A stretch of DNA of 64,000 nt, taken from Platerodrilus igneus. Taxonomy: Eukaryota > Arthropoda > Insecta > Coleoptera > Lycidae. Each line of letters starts with the position of its first letter. Position 1 is the stretch's first letter. A program made the position numbers and the translations under genes. Of the stretch, positions 13,080 to 23,984 are shown in pieces. The DNA lies in the NCBI GenBank assembly GCA_036346225.1, contig JARFIW010001480.1:9393001-9457000 (forward strand). Reading direction: 5' to 3'. The notes under the pieces are model-generated. The model had not been told where the DNA came from. It saw only the letters and a list, made by a program, of their open reading frames with translations, and searched no databases.

Positions 13080-14864
13080 ATGTAAAGGGGGGGGGGTACA
13101 AGGCTTCTAAGAGTAGATTTGTGTTAAAAAGGGTATATGCCAAACGACATAATTCATATATAAGATCCAGTAATTCAAAAACTATATTTTGCCGTACTTT
13201 ACATATGCTAAAGTATTTACCATTTTAGTTTGAAACGTATGTGCCAAAAGGTAAACAAAATGACTTAATGACGTTGATACAATGCACGGTACTCAAGGTT
13301 TTATACTGAGTTGAAATTTTATAAGCCATTGAAAGTACATTTGCCGTCGGAAAACCGGACGCGTCTACGGATATCTACAATCAACCAAGCGTCCAGGTCT
13401 TGTGTGAATTATTCTGGCTTTTCATTTAAGTAGAATCAACTTTTGGACGAATTGTAAATTCAAAATTATAAGTGAATAGTAATATCAAAGATATAATTGG
13501 AGAATTGTGAAGTGTTTAGGACCAATGGTAGAAATTAGGATTGTATGTAAAGACTATAGTTAAGGTATTTGTGACACTAGAGAAAAGAAAAGTTGTTATT
13601 GGATAGTTTTATGCTTTTAAAATGTGATTAAGTAAGCTAGTTTTGTTATGCTTATTGCCTAGCGAAGTAAATAAGAGGATTCTATTTCGATTTCTTTTAG
13701 TAAAAAGACGTGTTTTGCAAACCTGTGTTAAAGTTGTATAATATTTGGATAAAATAAATGTTTTTGAGTTTACATAGTATGATTTAGTAAAGTGAAAGTA
13801 TAAGAAGCATCGGTGTTATAAAAGCGACGATAATTGGAGAATATTTAGAGTGTTTATAGTGCGACGGGAAAGTAACGGATATTTAGTTAGATTTGAACGA
13901 GATTGGTATTGGAATTGGAACGATTTTGGTTAAAAGGCAGTAGGAGATTCGAGTGGTAATACAAAGCGACGGCGAAGCAACGACGATATTTATAATTTTG
14001 GAGTGATTTGGATAAAGATTAAAGGCAGTAGGACATAGAGTGGACATTGAAGTATAGAAGGGCATAGATTGAATTGGAACAGGACGGCAGGATAGGTTTG
14101 GGATTGACTACGGAAAAACGAAAGGATTAATTGGAGCACGCAGAGAGAAAACAGGAGAGCAGCAAATTACGGAGGAAGATTCAACGCAGAAACCAAGGGA
14201 ACACGGAAAGATTAACGCAGGGGAAGTAAATACTACGGTTTATTCAAAATTCTAAAATTAGGGTAAATTATTTCAGATTTGGGGTCAGCAAAATTAAATT
14301 AAGACACCTGGAAGCGATACGCAGGATCATCAGTGATTGTGAATCCTTGTAAAGGCGCGTACGGCGAATAAGAACTTGAGCCAGCAACATTTAAAGAAGG
14401 CATCAGCGCTGTATAAATCAGGTGAGTACCGTGAAATATCTTAAAACGTCAGATAAGTCAGAAATTGTATACATAAATTAATTTGGCACCAAGCAACATT
14501 GATCAGTAAAATTTGGCATATACAGTAAATAATTCCATATAAAAAGTGGTAAAACAAACGAGTGTGCAGTTTGGTTGGGCAGTGCACATCTACTCACGAT
14601 TGAACCCACGGTGAGTAGGTGAACGCCCTGAGATAAAGGTTTCATATAGTCGAGGCATAAAATATAGTAAACAGTTAAATAGATAACCAAGCAAACTTTG
14701 CTAAAACACATCATATAGGAATCATTCATTGAATACTAAATTAGGGGCGACGACAAAAGTCGTGTATCAGAATTTATAAATAAATAAAAATAAAAATCAA
14801 ATTAAATTATATATAATAAAAATAAATATTAGGGCGGAGGGGTGGAGTAATAAAACCAGTATAA

Positions 14865-14867
<3 letters not shown>
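13077..14867. other. (TA)n-bounded non-coding segment, possible second LTR family
   Basis: A 1.8 kb segment starting TGTTATGTAAAGG just after one AT array and ending against the next. It contains a G homopolymer near 13087, two imperfect copies of AAGGCAGTAGGA near 13935 and 14023, a purine-rich stretch at 14100-14230 and a donor-like CAGGTGAGTACC near 14419. No coding frame stands out. The TG start and AT-array setting resemble family U, but the internal landmarks do not match. Confidence 0.3.

Positions 14868-14927
<60 letters not shown>
14868..14927. repeat. (AT)n microsatellite
   Basis: AT array of about 60 bp, the last of the arrays punctuating the first 15 kb. Confidence 0.95.
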
Positions 14928-14931
<4 letters not shown>

Positions 14932-15367
14932 TTTCTTTTCACTACCCTGAAAATATAAAAAGTTTATTGTTGGATATTTATATAACTTTTTCATGTGGAA
15001 CTTATTTCCTATATATCATTTCGTTTACTGCGGATTTTACATTAATGCATCAAGCACTTTACTATCATGTAATATTATAGTTTATATATATTGCACTTAA
15101 CACAAAAACTTAAATAAATTTAAATAATTAAACATTTGTTAATTATTGAAAAGTGTCGATTTGAGTTTCAATGTTGTGCAAGAAACGATAAGAAAGTCGT
15201 CTTTACCCTTATTTTAGTTTAGGTTGGTTACCTTTTTATAATTTATATTTGTATTGATCAATAGTAGTTAATGTTTTGAATGCAGCCACAAAGTGATTCC
15301 CTTAATGGAACACGTCAGTGTAAACAAATTTTGTATTTGACAACTCAAAATTTTGCCTGTTAACATC
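14928..15367. other. Upstream region of TMX1
   Basis: AT-rich sequence of about 440 bp between the last AT array and the TMX1 start codon. It must contain the promoter and 5' UTR, but I see no convincing TATA box or other defined element. Confidence 0.3.
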
Positions 15368-15947
15368 ATGGCGATGCTCCATAGACTGGTGACGTTCATT
15401 GTGTTGTTTTCTATAATTTCGCCTTTTTGTTTCGCAAATGTCCAAAAAGTAGTACAGTTAAATGAAGACAATTGGAGGGATATGCTGAAAAATGAATGGA
15501 TGATACAATTGTAAGCTAAACAAAATTTATATTATTTTTTGCATTTATTGACCCAATCCTTTAGCTATGCGCCTTGGTGTCCAGCCTGTAAGGCCTTGCA
15601 ACAGATTTGGAAAGAATATGCGACATGGGGCCCAGATCTAGGAATTAAAGTGGCACATATTGATGTTACTTTGTCACCTGGTTTAAGTGGTCGTTTTATG
15701 GTTACTGCTCTACCTACCATATACCAGTAAGTGTTAAATTTTGAAATTAAGTGATTCATTTTACATTTACAGTGTACTAAATGGAGAATTTCGACAATAT
15801 AAAGGCACCAGAGATAAGGAATCTCTAATGAGCTTTATTGAAGAGAAAAAATGGGAGGCAGTAGAACCAATCCCAAATTGGAAATCGCCCGATACTATAC
15901 AAATGTCAGTTGTAGCTTCTTTCTTTAAATTGTCACAAATGCTACGG
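15368..15947 (+). CDS. TMX1: Thioredoxin-related transmembrane protein 1, exons 1-3
   Basis: A type I ER membrane protein disulfide isomerase that exchanges disulfides on client proteins in the ER lumen. Three exons fit GT-AG rules: 15368-15510 (donor GTAAGC), 15565-15726 (acceptor CCTTTAG, donor GTAAGT) and 15773-15947 (acceptor ATTTACAG, donor GTTCGT). Exon 1 encodes a signal peptide (MAMLHRLVTFIVLFSI onward) and the start of the thioredoxin fold. Exon 2 carries the active site in YAPWCPACKALQ, with the CPAC motif typical of TMX1, then LSPGLSGRF and the cis-proline region ALPTIYH. Exon 3 gives NGEFRQYKGTRDKESL and runs to FKLSQMLR, just before the transmembrane helix of vertebrate TMX1. The transmembrane and cytoplasmic exons were not found downstream; they may lie beyond the window behind a transposon-filled intron, or be lost. 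The ATG is the first in frame and gives a complete signal peptide. Confidence 0.85.
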
Positions 15948-16368
15948 GTTCGTATTTTTAATTACTATAATTTTTATAAAACTTCAACACTAAGAAATAT
16001 TGCATTTGGTATACAATATAGATCAACATGATTTGGCTATATCTAGGGTGAATTTATTGAAAACTGGAGGTAGTGGTTTGTAAGTGATTTTTTTGAAGCA
16101 TGTTAATATATCGTAAGAGTAATGTTATGTTCGATTACGCGCCTTTCTGAAATAGACATTTTATACAAGTACAAATTATAAAATGTGTAAATTTAACAAT
16201 AACATAAAAAACATCCCGTTTTAGTGTTGACCTGATATATCAGAGCTGTCTGATGCTACCATTTTTCATCCTGGATAACATCTGATTTTAGAATTATAAT
16301 TTTTTTTTAAATCAAAATTCTTGTAACTGCATTTCGGCTGCTACATATCGATTTTACCAAAGGGCTTG
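15948..16368. other. Probable TMX1 intron 3 sequence
   Basis: AT-rich stretch between TMX1 exon 3 and the retroelement at 16374. No continuation of the TMX1 reading frame and no other feature is visible. Confidence 0.4.
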
Positions 16369-16373
16369 TGCAC

Positions 16374-16500
16374 TGTAGTATTCTTATAGTAGTTATAAAG
16401 TAGTAGGTTTAGAATATAAATAAATAGAAATGTCAATGTTCATGTAATGAATGAGTTCATGTACATATTATAATAATATACTTTATAAAAAGTAACAACA
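16374..16500 (+). repeat. 5' LTR, 127 bp
   Basis: Begins TGTAGTATTC and ends AGTAACAACA. It is nearly identical to 17625-17749; the differences are a 2 bp indel and single-base changes. Very short for an LTR. Confidence 0.9.
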
Positions 16501-16503
16501 AAT

Positions 16504-16514
16504 TGGCGACGAGG
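16504..16514 (+). other. Primer-binding site, probably tRNA-Ser
   Basis: TGGCGACGAGG lies three bases after the 5' LTR. Its complement CCTCGTCGCCA fits a tRNA 3' end with CCA tail; Mag-type Gypsy elements are known to use this tRNA-Ser type of site. The exact tRNA is inferred. Confidence 0.6.
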
Positions 16515-16537
16515 ATAAAAGAAAATATAAATAAAAT

Positions 16538-17568
16538 ATGTCTGAACTCCAACAAGTATTACAAGCACTTACATCAATTATTCAAAAAATCAAGCAGATC
16601 AAAATGCAAAACTTCAAGATCAACAAGCAGAGATTCTCAAAGGACTAGCTTTAACAAAATCAACCTAAGTAAATAATGTATCAAATTTTCAAGCTTTTGA
16701 CGTTACGAAAGAATCATTTAGTCAATATAGAAAGCGGTTGGAAAATTGGTTTGAATTAAAAGGGATTGCAGGAAATCCAGACAAATGCGTAAAGGAACTA
16801 ATTCATAATATTGGTTGTGAGACATATAATATCATGTGTGCCCTAACTACTCCAAATGACCCATCTACTCAGACATATATCAAACTTGTAGAATTATTGG
16901 AAAATCATTTGTGTCCTGTTCCAAATGTTATAGTTCAACAGCATCGATTCTTATCACGAATACAGCAGGAGAATGAAAATATTCCAACTTACGTGGCGAA
17001 CTTAAAGCTTTCATCAACATGCAAATTCGAATGTGATTGTAAAAGGAGTGTTAGCAACATTTTTCTACGAGCTCAATTTATTAGGGGTATCAGAAATACT
17101 CAATTTAGAGAAAAGTTGCTACAATCAACTGAGGCAAATTTTGAGAAAATTGTCGATATTGCCTTAGCCTTAGAAGCATCAAAACTAAACAACAATGAGA
17201 TTTCTCAGTCAATGTCGAATTTAGCAACAGGTTCTAATACAGTTAACCGAATATCGCGTTCCTCATCTAGAGGGGCAAAAAGCAGTCAAAATAGAGTCAT
17301 TTCAACAACGTCATCGATCAAAATCTCGTAAACGAATTGATTTTAAAGCCTTAGGAATTGATAAAAATTGTTTAAAATGTGGAAAAGACAGCCATTTAGC
17401 AAATGATTGTCGGATTCCTAGCGGAAAGCTGTATTGTTTTCATTGTAATCGAGAGGGGCACGTACAAAGAGTTTGTATATCAAGTATCAAATATCCTAGA
17501 AAGACCCGTGAGGATACGTAGACCCCCAGCATATTTAAGGGACTATGTACAAGTGATGGTTCAGACTT
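16538..17568 (+). pseudogene. Gag remnant fused to C-terminal tip of pol
   Basis: The start ATG is at 16538 (MSELQQVLQAL). Frame breaks lie near 16590 and a stop near 16667. The main open part is 16738-17331, a retrotransposon capsid-like domain (ENWFELKG, LLENHLCPVPNV, FLSRIQQENENIPTYVANL). After another frameshift two CCHC knuckles appear, CLKCGKDSHLANDC and CFHCNREGHVQRVC. In a third frame the peptide RRPPAYLRDYVQ, resembling the last residues of Gypsy pol, ends at 17568. The protein would have been a capsid/nucleocapsid precursor. The copy is dead. Confidence 0.75.
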
Positions 17569-17624
17569 AAGAAAAAACTTAGTTTACAACTTATTAAATA
17601 TGAAATTCAATTAGCGTGGGAGAT

Positions 17625-17749
17625 TGTAGTATTCTTATAGTAGTTATAAAGTAGTAGGTTTAGAATATAAATAAATAGAAATGTCAATATCATGTAATGA
17701 ATGAGTTCATGTACATATTATAATAATATACTTTATAAAAGTTACAACA
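17625..17749 (+). repeat. 3' LTR, 125 bp
   Basis: Matches the 5' LTR from TGTAGTATTC to CAACA. It is preceded by a short purine tract GTGGGAGA, a plausible polypurine tract. Its last ~13 bp are also present at 21558-21570, where they mark the edge of a duplicated block. Confidence 0.9.
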
Positions 17750-19672
17750 TGCACTCAGTTAACAACAGATTAACCCCTAAAATTCAAAAGTAATCTAAGG
17801 TATATTTCTCGCAGATTGTATTTATAATACTAAGGCAGGTTGAATTGTTGTGCATTAAATTAATTGAATATTTCGGTTGTGGTTTTAGATGTCATCAGTT
17901 AAATGATTCTATTGGTCCGTTTATCTAAAGTATGAGGTTGGTTGTTTGGGTTTGACCCCTATCATGCCGATCCTGTCTAGGATTATCAGGTTATGTTTGC
18001 TGTATTCACTATTCATTGTTAATTTACTATTTCTTGTTCACTAACATTTCAACCAATCGATCAATTTTTATTTATTGAAAGAGACAAATAAATGTATATG
18101 GGAATATGTCAAAAGTTAATAAAATGGTCTTCAAGAATATGGTACAATACATTGACATATACAGTGTGTCCAAATTTGAGTCTCTACATTGCGATTTCAG
18201 TTATTATAAGAGATAGAAATTGGGTTAAATGGGAAAGATTTGGAGGAATCCAGGCCAGTTTTGTATCCGTTTACAAAGTTGGTGTAAGTTGTCTGGTTTT
18301 GGAGATATTTGAAGAAAACTAAAAATGGCGGATTTTGTTTTTGATAATAAAACATGAATCATAAGTCGCACCATCACAAGACTTGCACATTATTAAGACA
18401 CTTTTCTAAAAGGAGTATTTTAGCATAAACAGAATCATTCGACTGTCTTTTGTTTTCGAGGAAACGCCCACAACTTTTGTTTTCTTATGGCCGCCATTTT
18501 GAATATTAAGTGAATATTATGCCTTAAAATTACCTTTTCAAAAATATGCCACATGTCTATAAAAAATGCAAAACTATCCTAAATTTTAAAAATAACTAAA
18601 TTTGTATGTTCTTTAATGTTTGGTAATCCCAACAGGGCAAAAATTTGATTTCTACTTTATGAAAAGTACAATACACATTTTATAATGTACACAAACAGCA
18701 TTTGTCAGAAATTATTAATTATGGTGGTACTAGAGTTAAAATGATATCGTTTATAATAGTAGGCGGTGGTATATGACAAAACCAAACAATTGAATTACAG
18801 TTATATGTCAAACAAATTCTAAAATTTAGATAAACTTGTGTGTGTTGTAAGTTTTGGTGCCGGTGGTGCTGCATTTTAATTTAAAAATGGCACATGTCTA
18901 CAAGTTTTCGAATGAGGAAAAGTTTGATATGCTAAATACTTATTTACAATCGTTTCGGAACGCTGATACGGCATCCGCCAGATATTTGGAATTGTATCCA
19001 GAAAGACGACAACCGCATAAAACATACTTCAGAAAAATTGTAATGAATTTACTGAATTATGGTGCTTTTGAACAGACTAGGGAACAATACGACTTAAACA
19101 ATAGGGAACGTGTTCTAAGCATTACTGAGGTGGTAACAAGAAATCCATCCACATCCGTAAGATCTTAAGCCGTGAACTTAATATTCCAAAATCAACTGTT
19201 CATAATATTTTAAAAAAGGAAAAGTTTCATCCTTATAAACCTACTATTGTCCAATGCCTCAAAAGAGAAGATTTCGCCAGACGAATACGTTTTTGTAATT
19301 GGTACATCCAAAAATGCGAGGAAGAACCGCACTTTCCAGAATTGATAATATGGACAGACGAAACGCGGTTTACCAATTGCGGGTGTTCAATAAACATAAC
19401 ACGCATCACTGGAGCACTGAAAATCATCATCTGACGCGCAACGCAAATTTCAAACGAGATATGGATTTAACGTTTGGTGTGGTATCTTAGGTAGTTAATT
19501 ATGATATAAATATTTTAGTAAATTAACCAATGTAATTAATACTTTTATAGGTAATAATTTGATTGGACCCTTTTATTTTGTCAATAACCTCAATGGCGCC
19601 AGATATACGGAATTGTTAAGAGACCAAATAATTCCGGCTATTAGAGGACTTGTACCAAATGATGATGATTTT
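17737..19672 (+). repeat. Duplicated block, copy 1 (truncated)
   Basis: Nearly identical to 21558 onward: it covers the LTR tail, about 415 bp of flanking sequence and the left 1.5 kb of a mariner-type transposon. Identity breaks at 19672, inside the transposase. Most differences from copy 2 are single-base deletions in homopolymers, with copy 1 the shorter. Confidence 0.85.
18172..19672 (+). mobile_element. Mariner-type transposon, copy 1, right half missing
   Basis: Starts CAGTGTGTCCAAATTT after a TA and carries the ~500 bp left terminal repeat. The transposase begins MAHVYKFSNEEKFDML at 18887 and the frame is broken soon after residue 90. The GACGAAAC (DET) box is near 19356. The sequence stops matching the complete copy (21983-24486) at 19672 and runs directly into an inverted, truncated Merlin element. 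Confidence 0.8.
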
Positions 19673-19677
19673 TAAAG

Positions 19678-21196
19678 GTCTCCAATTTGACTCGATGGTA
19701 TTCGTGTGGACACCTGTCTCCGAATTAACAAATTCCAAGGAATGATTCACTGTAAAGTGATAAAATCCTTCCTAAAATGTAACGCAAATTAATTAATCGA
19801 TTTAAAATTTTTTAAAATGTATATTACCTGAGACAAACAATCATACGCTTTCCACATATCAGAATAAATGATGGTTCCCGGAAGGATATGCTTGTGGATA
19901 AGCGGTAAAAGCGTATCCTTATCCCTCTTATTATTTGGGCAAATCTCGAGCCTGAAGTTATCGCTGTTGCCCCTTTCAATCATCCCAATGATCCAATTAC
20001 CCTCCACCATTCGTCCTTTATTATATTTGCGTTTTCCAATCTGTAATAAAAATTAAAATTCAACAACATTAGCAAAAAATATATTAGTGAAATAAATAAC
20101 ACCTTTGATTCGTCAATTTCCACAATTTTCCCCGCTCCTCCGATTTTCCCCATATTCTCATAATCCTTGTCCAAATCGATCATCATAACTTCGCGACAAT
20201 CGCAAACCAATCGGACACAGTTTCAGTCGATGTTTGAAAAGTATCATCCGAGGACTCGTGTATGGTATTTTCATAGGAAAAACTTCTCGTGAAACAGTAT
20301 GTAACACACAAAGCCTTTTCCAATGAAAGATGGGATCCTAAATAAAATATGCAAATTACTGTTTTAACATGGGCATTACATTCGAAAATTAAGGAACATT
20401 CTAAGCAAATGGCCTCGACAATAAGGGTAAGTAATATATCATTCGAAAGAAAATTCAACGTTGATTGTATTGGTGTAATTGATCGAAATGAATATTTAAA
20501 AGTTATTAATATTCAACTTATACCAATCGCAAACAAAGGAAGAACCCGCGAGCGAGCTGATAACAGATAATTTAATGATGATATAGATTAAATATAATAG
20601 CTAATTTAAGCCTCGAAGTCGGGTAGTGACTGAGTTGGTTATTATATTTAATCTATATCATCATTAAATTATCTGTTATCGAGCCTGCGTTTTATTTTAT
20701 TGGCGAAACCATTTGCTTGGATCTTAAAGTACATTAGATATATATTATTCTAAGCGTGTAAAAATGCTAACCATTTTATCGAATGATTAATTATTTATCT
20801 TAGATATCTGTTTTAGAATTTAAGAATATTAAGAATAAGTCAAAGAAAACGCAAAAGCGAATAAAATAAACGTGATAAAACTATTAAAATTTAATAATTC
20901 GATTTAATTGCATTTTTAGAAATATTTATTTCATTATGCTAATCTAACCAAATTTAAATTTAAAATAATGATCTTACCTGAAAACCAAGAATTTTCTGCA
21001 ATTGAAATGGAGTATTCTTTTCCATCCTTGTGATTTTGTTTTTTGACACCTAAATATGCCAAAACCACCTTCTCCTTCTTCGAAATGACATTTCCGTGAC
21101 AATTTGTCAGCGTGCCCAACATTTGGGGCAATCCTTTTAACTGGAAGTAATCGAATAGATTGGCACCATTTTCTTGTAGAAATTGAATCGTTGCAA
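19678..21196 (-). pseudogene. Merlin transposase, multi-exon, truncated
   Basis: A DDE transposase of the ISXO2-like family. Minus-strand exons: 20978-about 21196 (FLQENGANLFDYFQLKGL through ENSWFSG, donor GTAAGA); 20104-20338 (SHLSLEKALCVTY, then CREVMMIDLDKDYENMG and KIVEIDESK with the first catalytic Asp); 19829-20040 (GKRKYNKGRMVEGNWIIG, then TLLPLIHKHILPG and SDMWKAY with the second Asp); and a last exon, about 19678-19762, after the acceptor TTTACAG (NHSLEFVNSETGVHTNTIES, with the catalytic Glu). Family signatures are thus in order with GT-AG introns between. In exon 2 the frame breaks at TGGTTTGCGATTG; one extra T restores the frame. The protein is cut off just after ESNWRPLK. Confidence 0.7.
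20559..20680. repeat. 40 bp perfect inverted repeat
   Basis: Arms 20559-20598 and 20641-20680 are exact reverse complements around a 42 nt loop. The structure lies in the large intron (20339-20977) of the Merlin transposase. It may be a small nested foldback insertion or part of the element's own structure. Confidence 0.9.
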
Positions 21197-21557
21197 ATAG
21201 AGTATAACTTCTTTAAATTAAACATACTACTCAAATTAAAAATGATGACAATTGAAATTGACTTTAATTGACAAATACAAAAAATATTTTGTCTGAAATA
21301 TTGAGATATCACATGTTCAATATTATTATATTAAAGAATATATTTTTTAAAAATATTGTATGGATTTAAGTCGAATAAAAAACTTTTTTTTCTCCCATAA
21401 GATACCATGTTAAAATCTTACCTTTGACCTCTTGTATCTCGTGAACACTACATTTTGGCCCAAAACGGTTTTTGGATTCGAACTCTCCATCATCAATTTA
21501 GTCTAGTAAAAAATATTTCGTCCAAAAATCGCTCAGGAGGAGTACGGAAGTGTAGCC

Positions 21558-23499
21558 AAAAGTTACAACATGCACTCAGTTAACAACAGATTAACCCCTA
21601 AAATTCAAAAGTAATCTAAGGTATATTTCTCGCAGATTGTATTTATAATACTAAGGCAGGTTGAATTGTTGTGCATTAAATTAATTGAATATTTCGGTTG
21701 TGGTTTTAGATGTCATCAGTTAAATGATTCTATTGGTCCGTTTATCTAAAGTATGAGGTTGGTTGTTTGGGTTTGACCCCTATCATGCCGATCCTGTCTA
21801 GGATTATCAGGTTATGTTTGCTGTATTCACTATTCATTGTTAATTTACTATTTCTTGTTCACTAACATTTCAACCAATCGATCAATTTTTATTTATTGAA
21901 AGAGACAAATAAATGTATATGGGAATATGTCAAAAGTTAATAAAATGGTCTTCAAGAATATGGTACAATACATTGACATATACAGTGTGTCCAAATTTCG
22001 AGTCTCTACATTGCGATTTCAGTTATTATAAGAGATAGAAATTGGGTTAAATGGGGAAAGATTTGGAGGAATCCAGGCCAGTTTTGTATCCGTTTACAAA
22101 ATTGGTGTAAGTTGTCTGGTTTTGGAGATATTTGAAGAAAACTAAAAATGGCGGATTTTGTTTTTTGATAATAAAACATGAATCATAAGTCGCACCATCA
22201 CAAGACTTGCACATTATTAAGACACTTTTCTAAAAGGAGTATTTTAGCATAAACAGAATCATTCGACTGTCTTTTGTTTTCGAGGAAACGCCCACAACTT
22301 TTGTTTTTCTTATGGCCGCCATTTTGAATATTAAGTGAATATTATGCCTTAAAATTACCTTTTCAAAAATATGCCACATGTCTATAAAAAATGCAAAACT
22401 ATCCTAAATTTTAAAAATAACTAAATTTGTATGTTCTTTAATGTTTGGTAATCCCAACAGGGCAAAAATTTGATTTCTACTTTATGAAAAGTACAATACA
22501 CATTTTATAATGTACACAAACAGCATTTGTCAGAAATTATTGATTATGGTGGTACTAGAGTTACAATGATATCGTTTATAATAGTAAGCAGTGATATGTG
22601 ACAAAACCAAACAATTGAATTACAGTTATATGTCAAACAAATTCTAAAATTTAGATAAACTTGTGTGTGTTGTAAGTTTTGGTGCCGGTGGTGCTGCATT
22701 TTTAATTTAAAAAATGGCACATGTCTACAAGTTTTCGAATGAGGAAAAGTTTGATATGCTAAATACTTATTTACAATCGTTTCGGAACGCTGATACGGCA
22801 TCCGCCAGATATTTGGAATTGTATCCAGAAAGACGACAACCGCATAAAACATACTTCAGAAAAATTGTAATGAATTTACTGAATTATGGTGCTTTTGAAC
22901 AGACTAGGGAACAATACGACTTAAACAATAGGGAACGTGTTCTAAGCATTACTGAGGTGGTAACAAGAAATCCATCCACATCCGTAAGATCTTAAGCCGT
23001 GAACTTAATATTCCAAAATCAACTGTTCATAATATTTTAAAAAAGGAAAAGTTTCATCCTTATAAACCTACTATTGTCCAATGCCTCAAAAGAGAAGATT
23101 TCGCCAGACGAATACGTTTTTGTAATTGGTACATCCAAAAATGCGAGGAAGAACCGCACTTTCCAGAATTGATAATATGGACAGACGAAACGCGGTTTAC
23201 CAATTGCGGGGTGTTCAATAAACATAACACGCATCACTGGAGCACTGAAAATCATCATCTGACGGCGCAACGCAAATTTCAAACGAGATATGGATTTAAC
23301 GTTTGGTGTGGTATCTTAGGTAGTTAATTATGATATAAATATTTTAGTAAATTAACCAATGTAATTAATACTTTTATAGGTAATAATTTGATTGGACCCT
23401 TTTATTTTGTCAATAACCTCAATGGCGCCAGATATACGGAATTGTTAAGAGACCAAATAATTCCGGCTATTAGAGGACTTGTACCAAATGATGATGATT
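21558..23499 (+). repeat. Duplicated block, copy 2
   Basis: Starts with 13 bp of LTR end (AAAAGTTACAACA) plus the TGCAC target duplication, although no LTR precedes it. It therefore derives from the copy 1 locus after the retroelement had inserted there. It continues past the copy 1 breakpoint into the rest of the mariner-type transposon. Confidence 0.85.
21983..22483 (+). repeat. Left terminal inverted repeat, ~500 bp
   Basis: Reverse complement of 23985-24486 with few mismatches; preceded by the TA at 21981-21982. Confidence 0.85.
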
Positions 23500-23824
23500 T
23501 TCGAAAACTATGGTTTCAGTTAGCGCCCTTTTAGCTGAACATTTTGGCCAAAATATTATATGCATTAGTGAACCAATTATGTGGCCGGCAAGATCACCAG
23601 ATCTTACACCACTTGATTTTTATTTACGGGGTTTTGCTAAAAATGAGGTATATGAGTTTGAACCGCCTCATAATATAAACGAACTGCAGGAAAGAGTCTG
23701 TGACATTCTTAACTCTATAAATAGGCGCACGTTAAACAGAGTTGTACGGAAAGTTTTAATTAATTGTCGAATGTGCCGTGATGCAAACGGACAGCATTTT
23801 CAGCATCTACGGGAAGGAATTTAG
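22714..23824 (+). pseudogene. Mariner-type transposase with one intron
   Basis: Starts MAHVYKFSNEEKFDML, an N-terminal helix-turn-helix of the type seen in insect mariner-like proteins. The frame breaks near 22990 (shared with copy 1, so inherited), then gives ELNIPKSTVHNILKKEKFHP, a second HTH, and IIWTDETRF with the first catalytic Asp. A 60 bp intron is predicted at 23320-23379 (GTAGTT to TTATAG); removal gives GFNVWCGILGNNLIGPFYF. The segment after KLWFQ should hold the second catalytic Asp (QQDGAP-type motif in relatives) but reads LAPF and a stop. The third box is intact: WPARSPDLTPLDFYLRG. The end is HLREGI. Loss of the middle Asp makes the enzyme dead. Confidence 0.75.
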
Positions 23825-23984
23825 ATGATAGTTTGCTGTTTCGGTCACATTTAATTTTGTTCCTTAAATTAGATAAGATAGGGTACAGTTTTATGTTTAA
23901 GTTAATTTTAAGATTTATATCCAATACTTTACGAGTTCTACTTAACAAAATGTATGTGGTACTACTACTACTACTACTGTTTGG

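Larger units (their letters stand above)
16374..17749 (+). mobile_element. Internally deleted Gypsy (Mag-like) LTR retrotransposon
   Basis: Two 125-127 bp direct repeats (16374-16500 and 17625-17749), starting TGTAGTATTC and ending CAACA, flank 1.1 kb. A 5 bp target duplication TGCAC is exact at 16369-16373 and 17750-17754. A primer-binding site follows the 5' LTR. The interior keeps gag and its zinc knuckles, then jumps to a peptide RRPPAYLRDYVQ typical of the extreme C terminus of Gypsy-class pol. Protease, RT, RNase H and integrase are all gone. The copy cannot move unaided. It probably sits in the TMX1 intron. Confidence 0.85.
19673..21557 (-). mobile_element. Merlin (IS1016/ISXO2-like) DNA transposon, truncated
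   Basis: Contains the coding exons of a Merlin transposase on the minus strand. Both ends are abrupt: the C-terminal end stops at the mariner junction (19672/19673) and the other abuts the repeated LTR tail at 21558. No terminal inverted repeats or target duplication are visible, so this is a rearranged fragment rather than an intact insertion. Confidence 0.7.
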
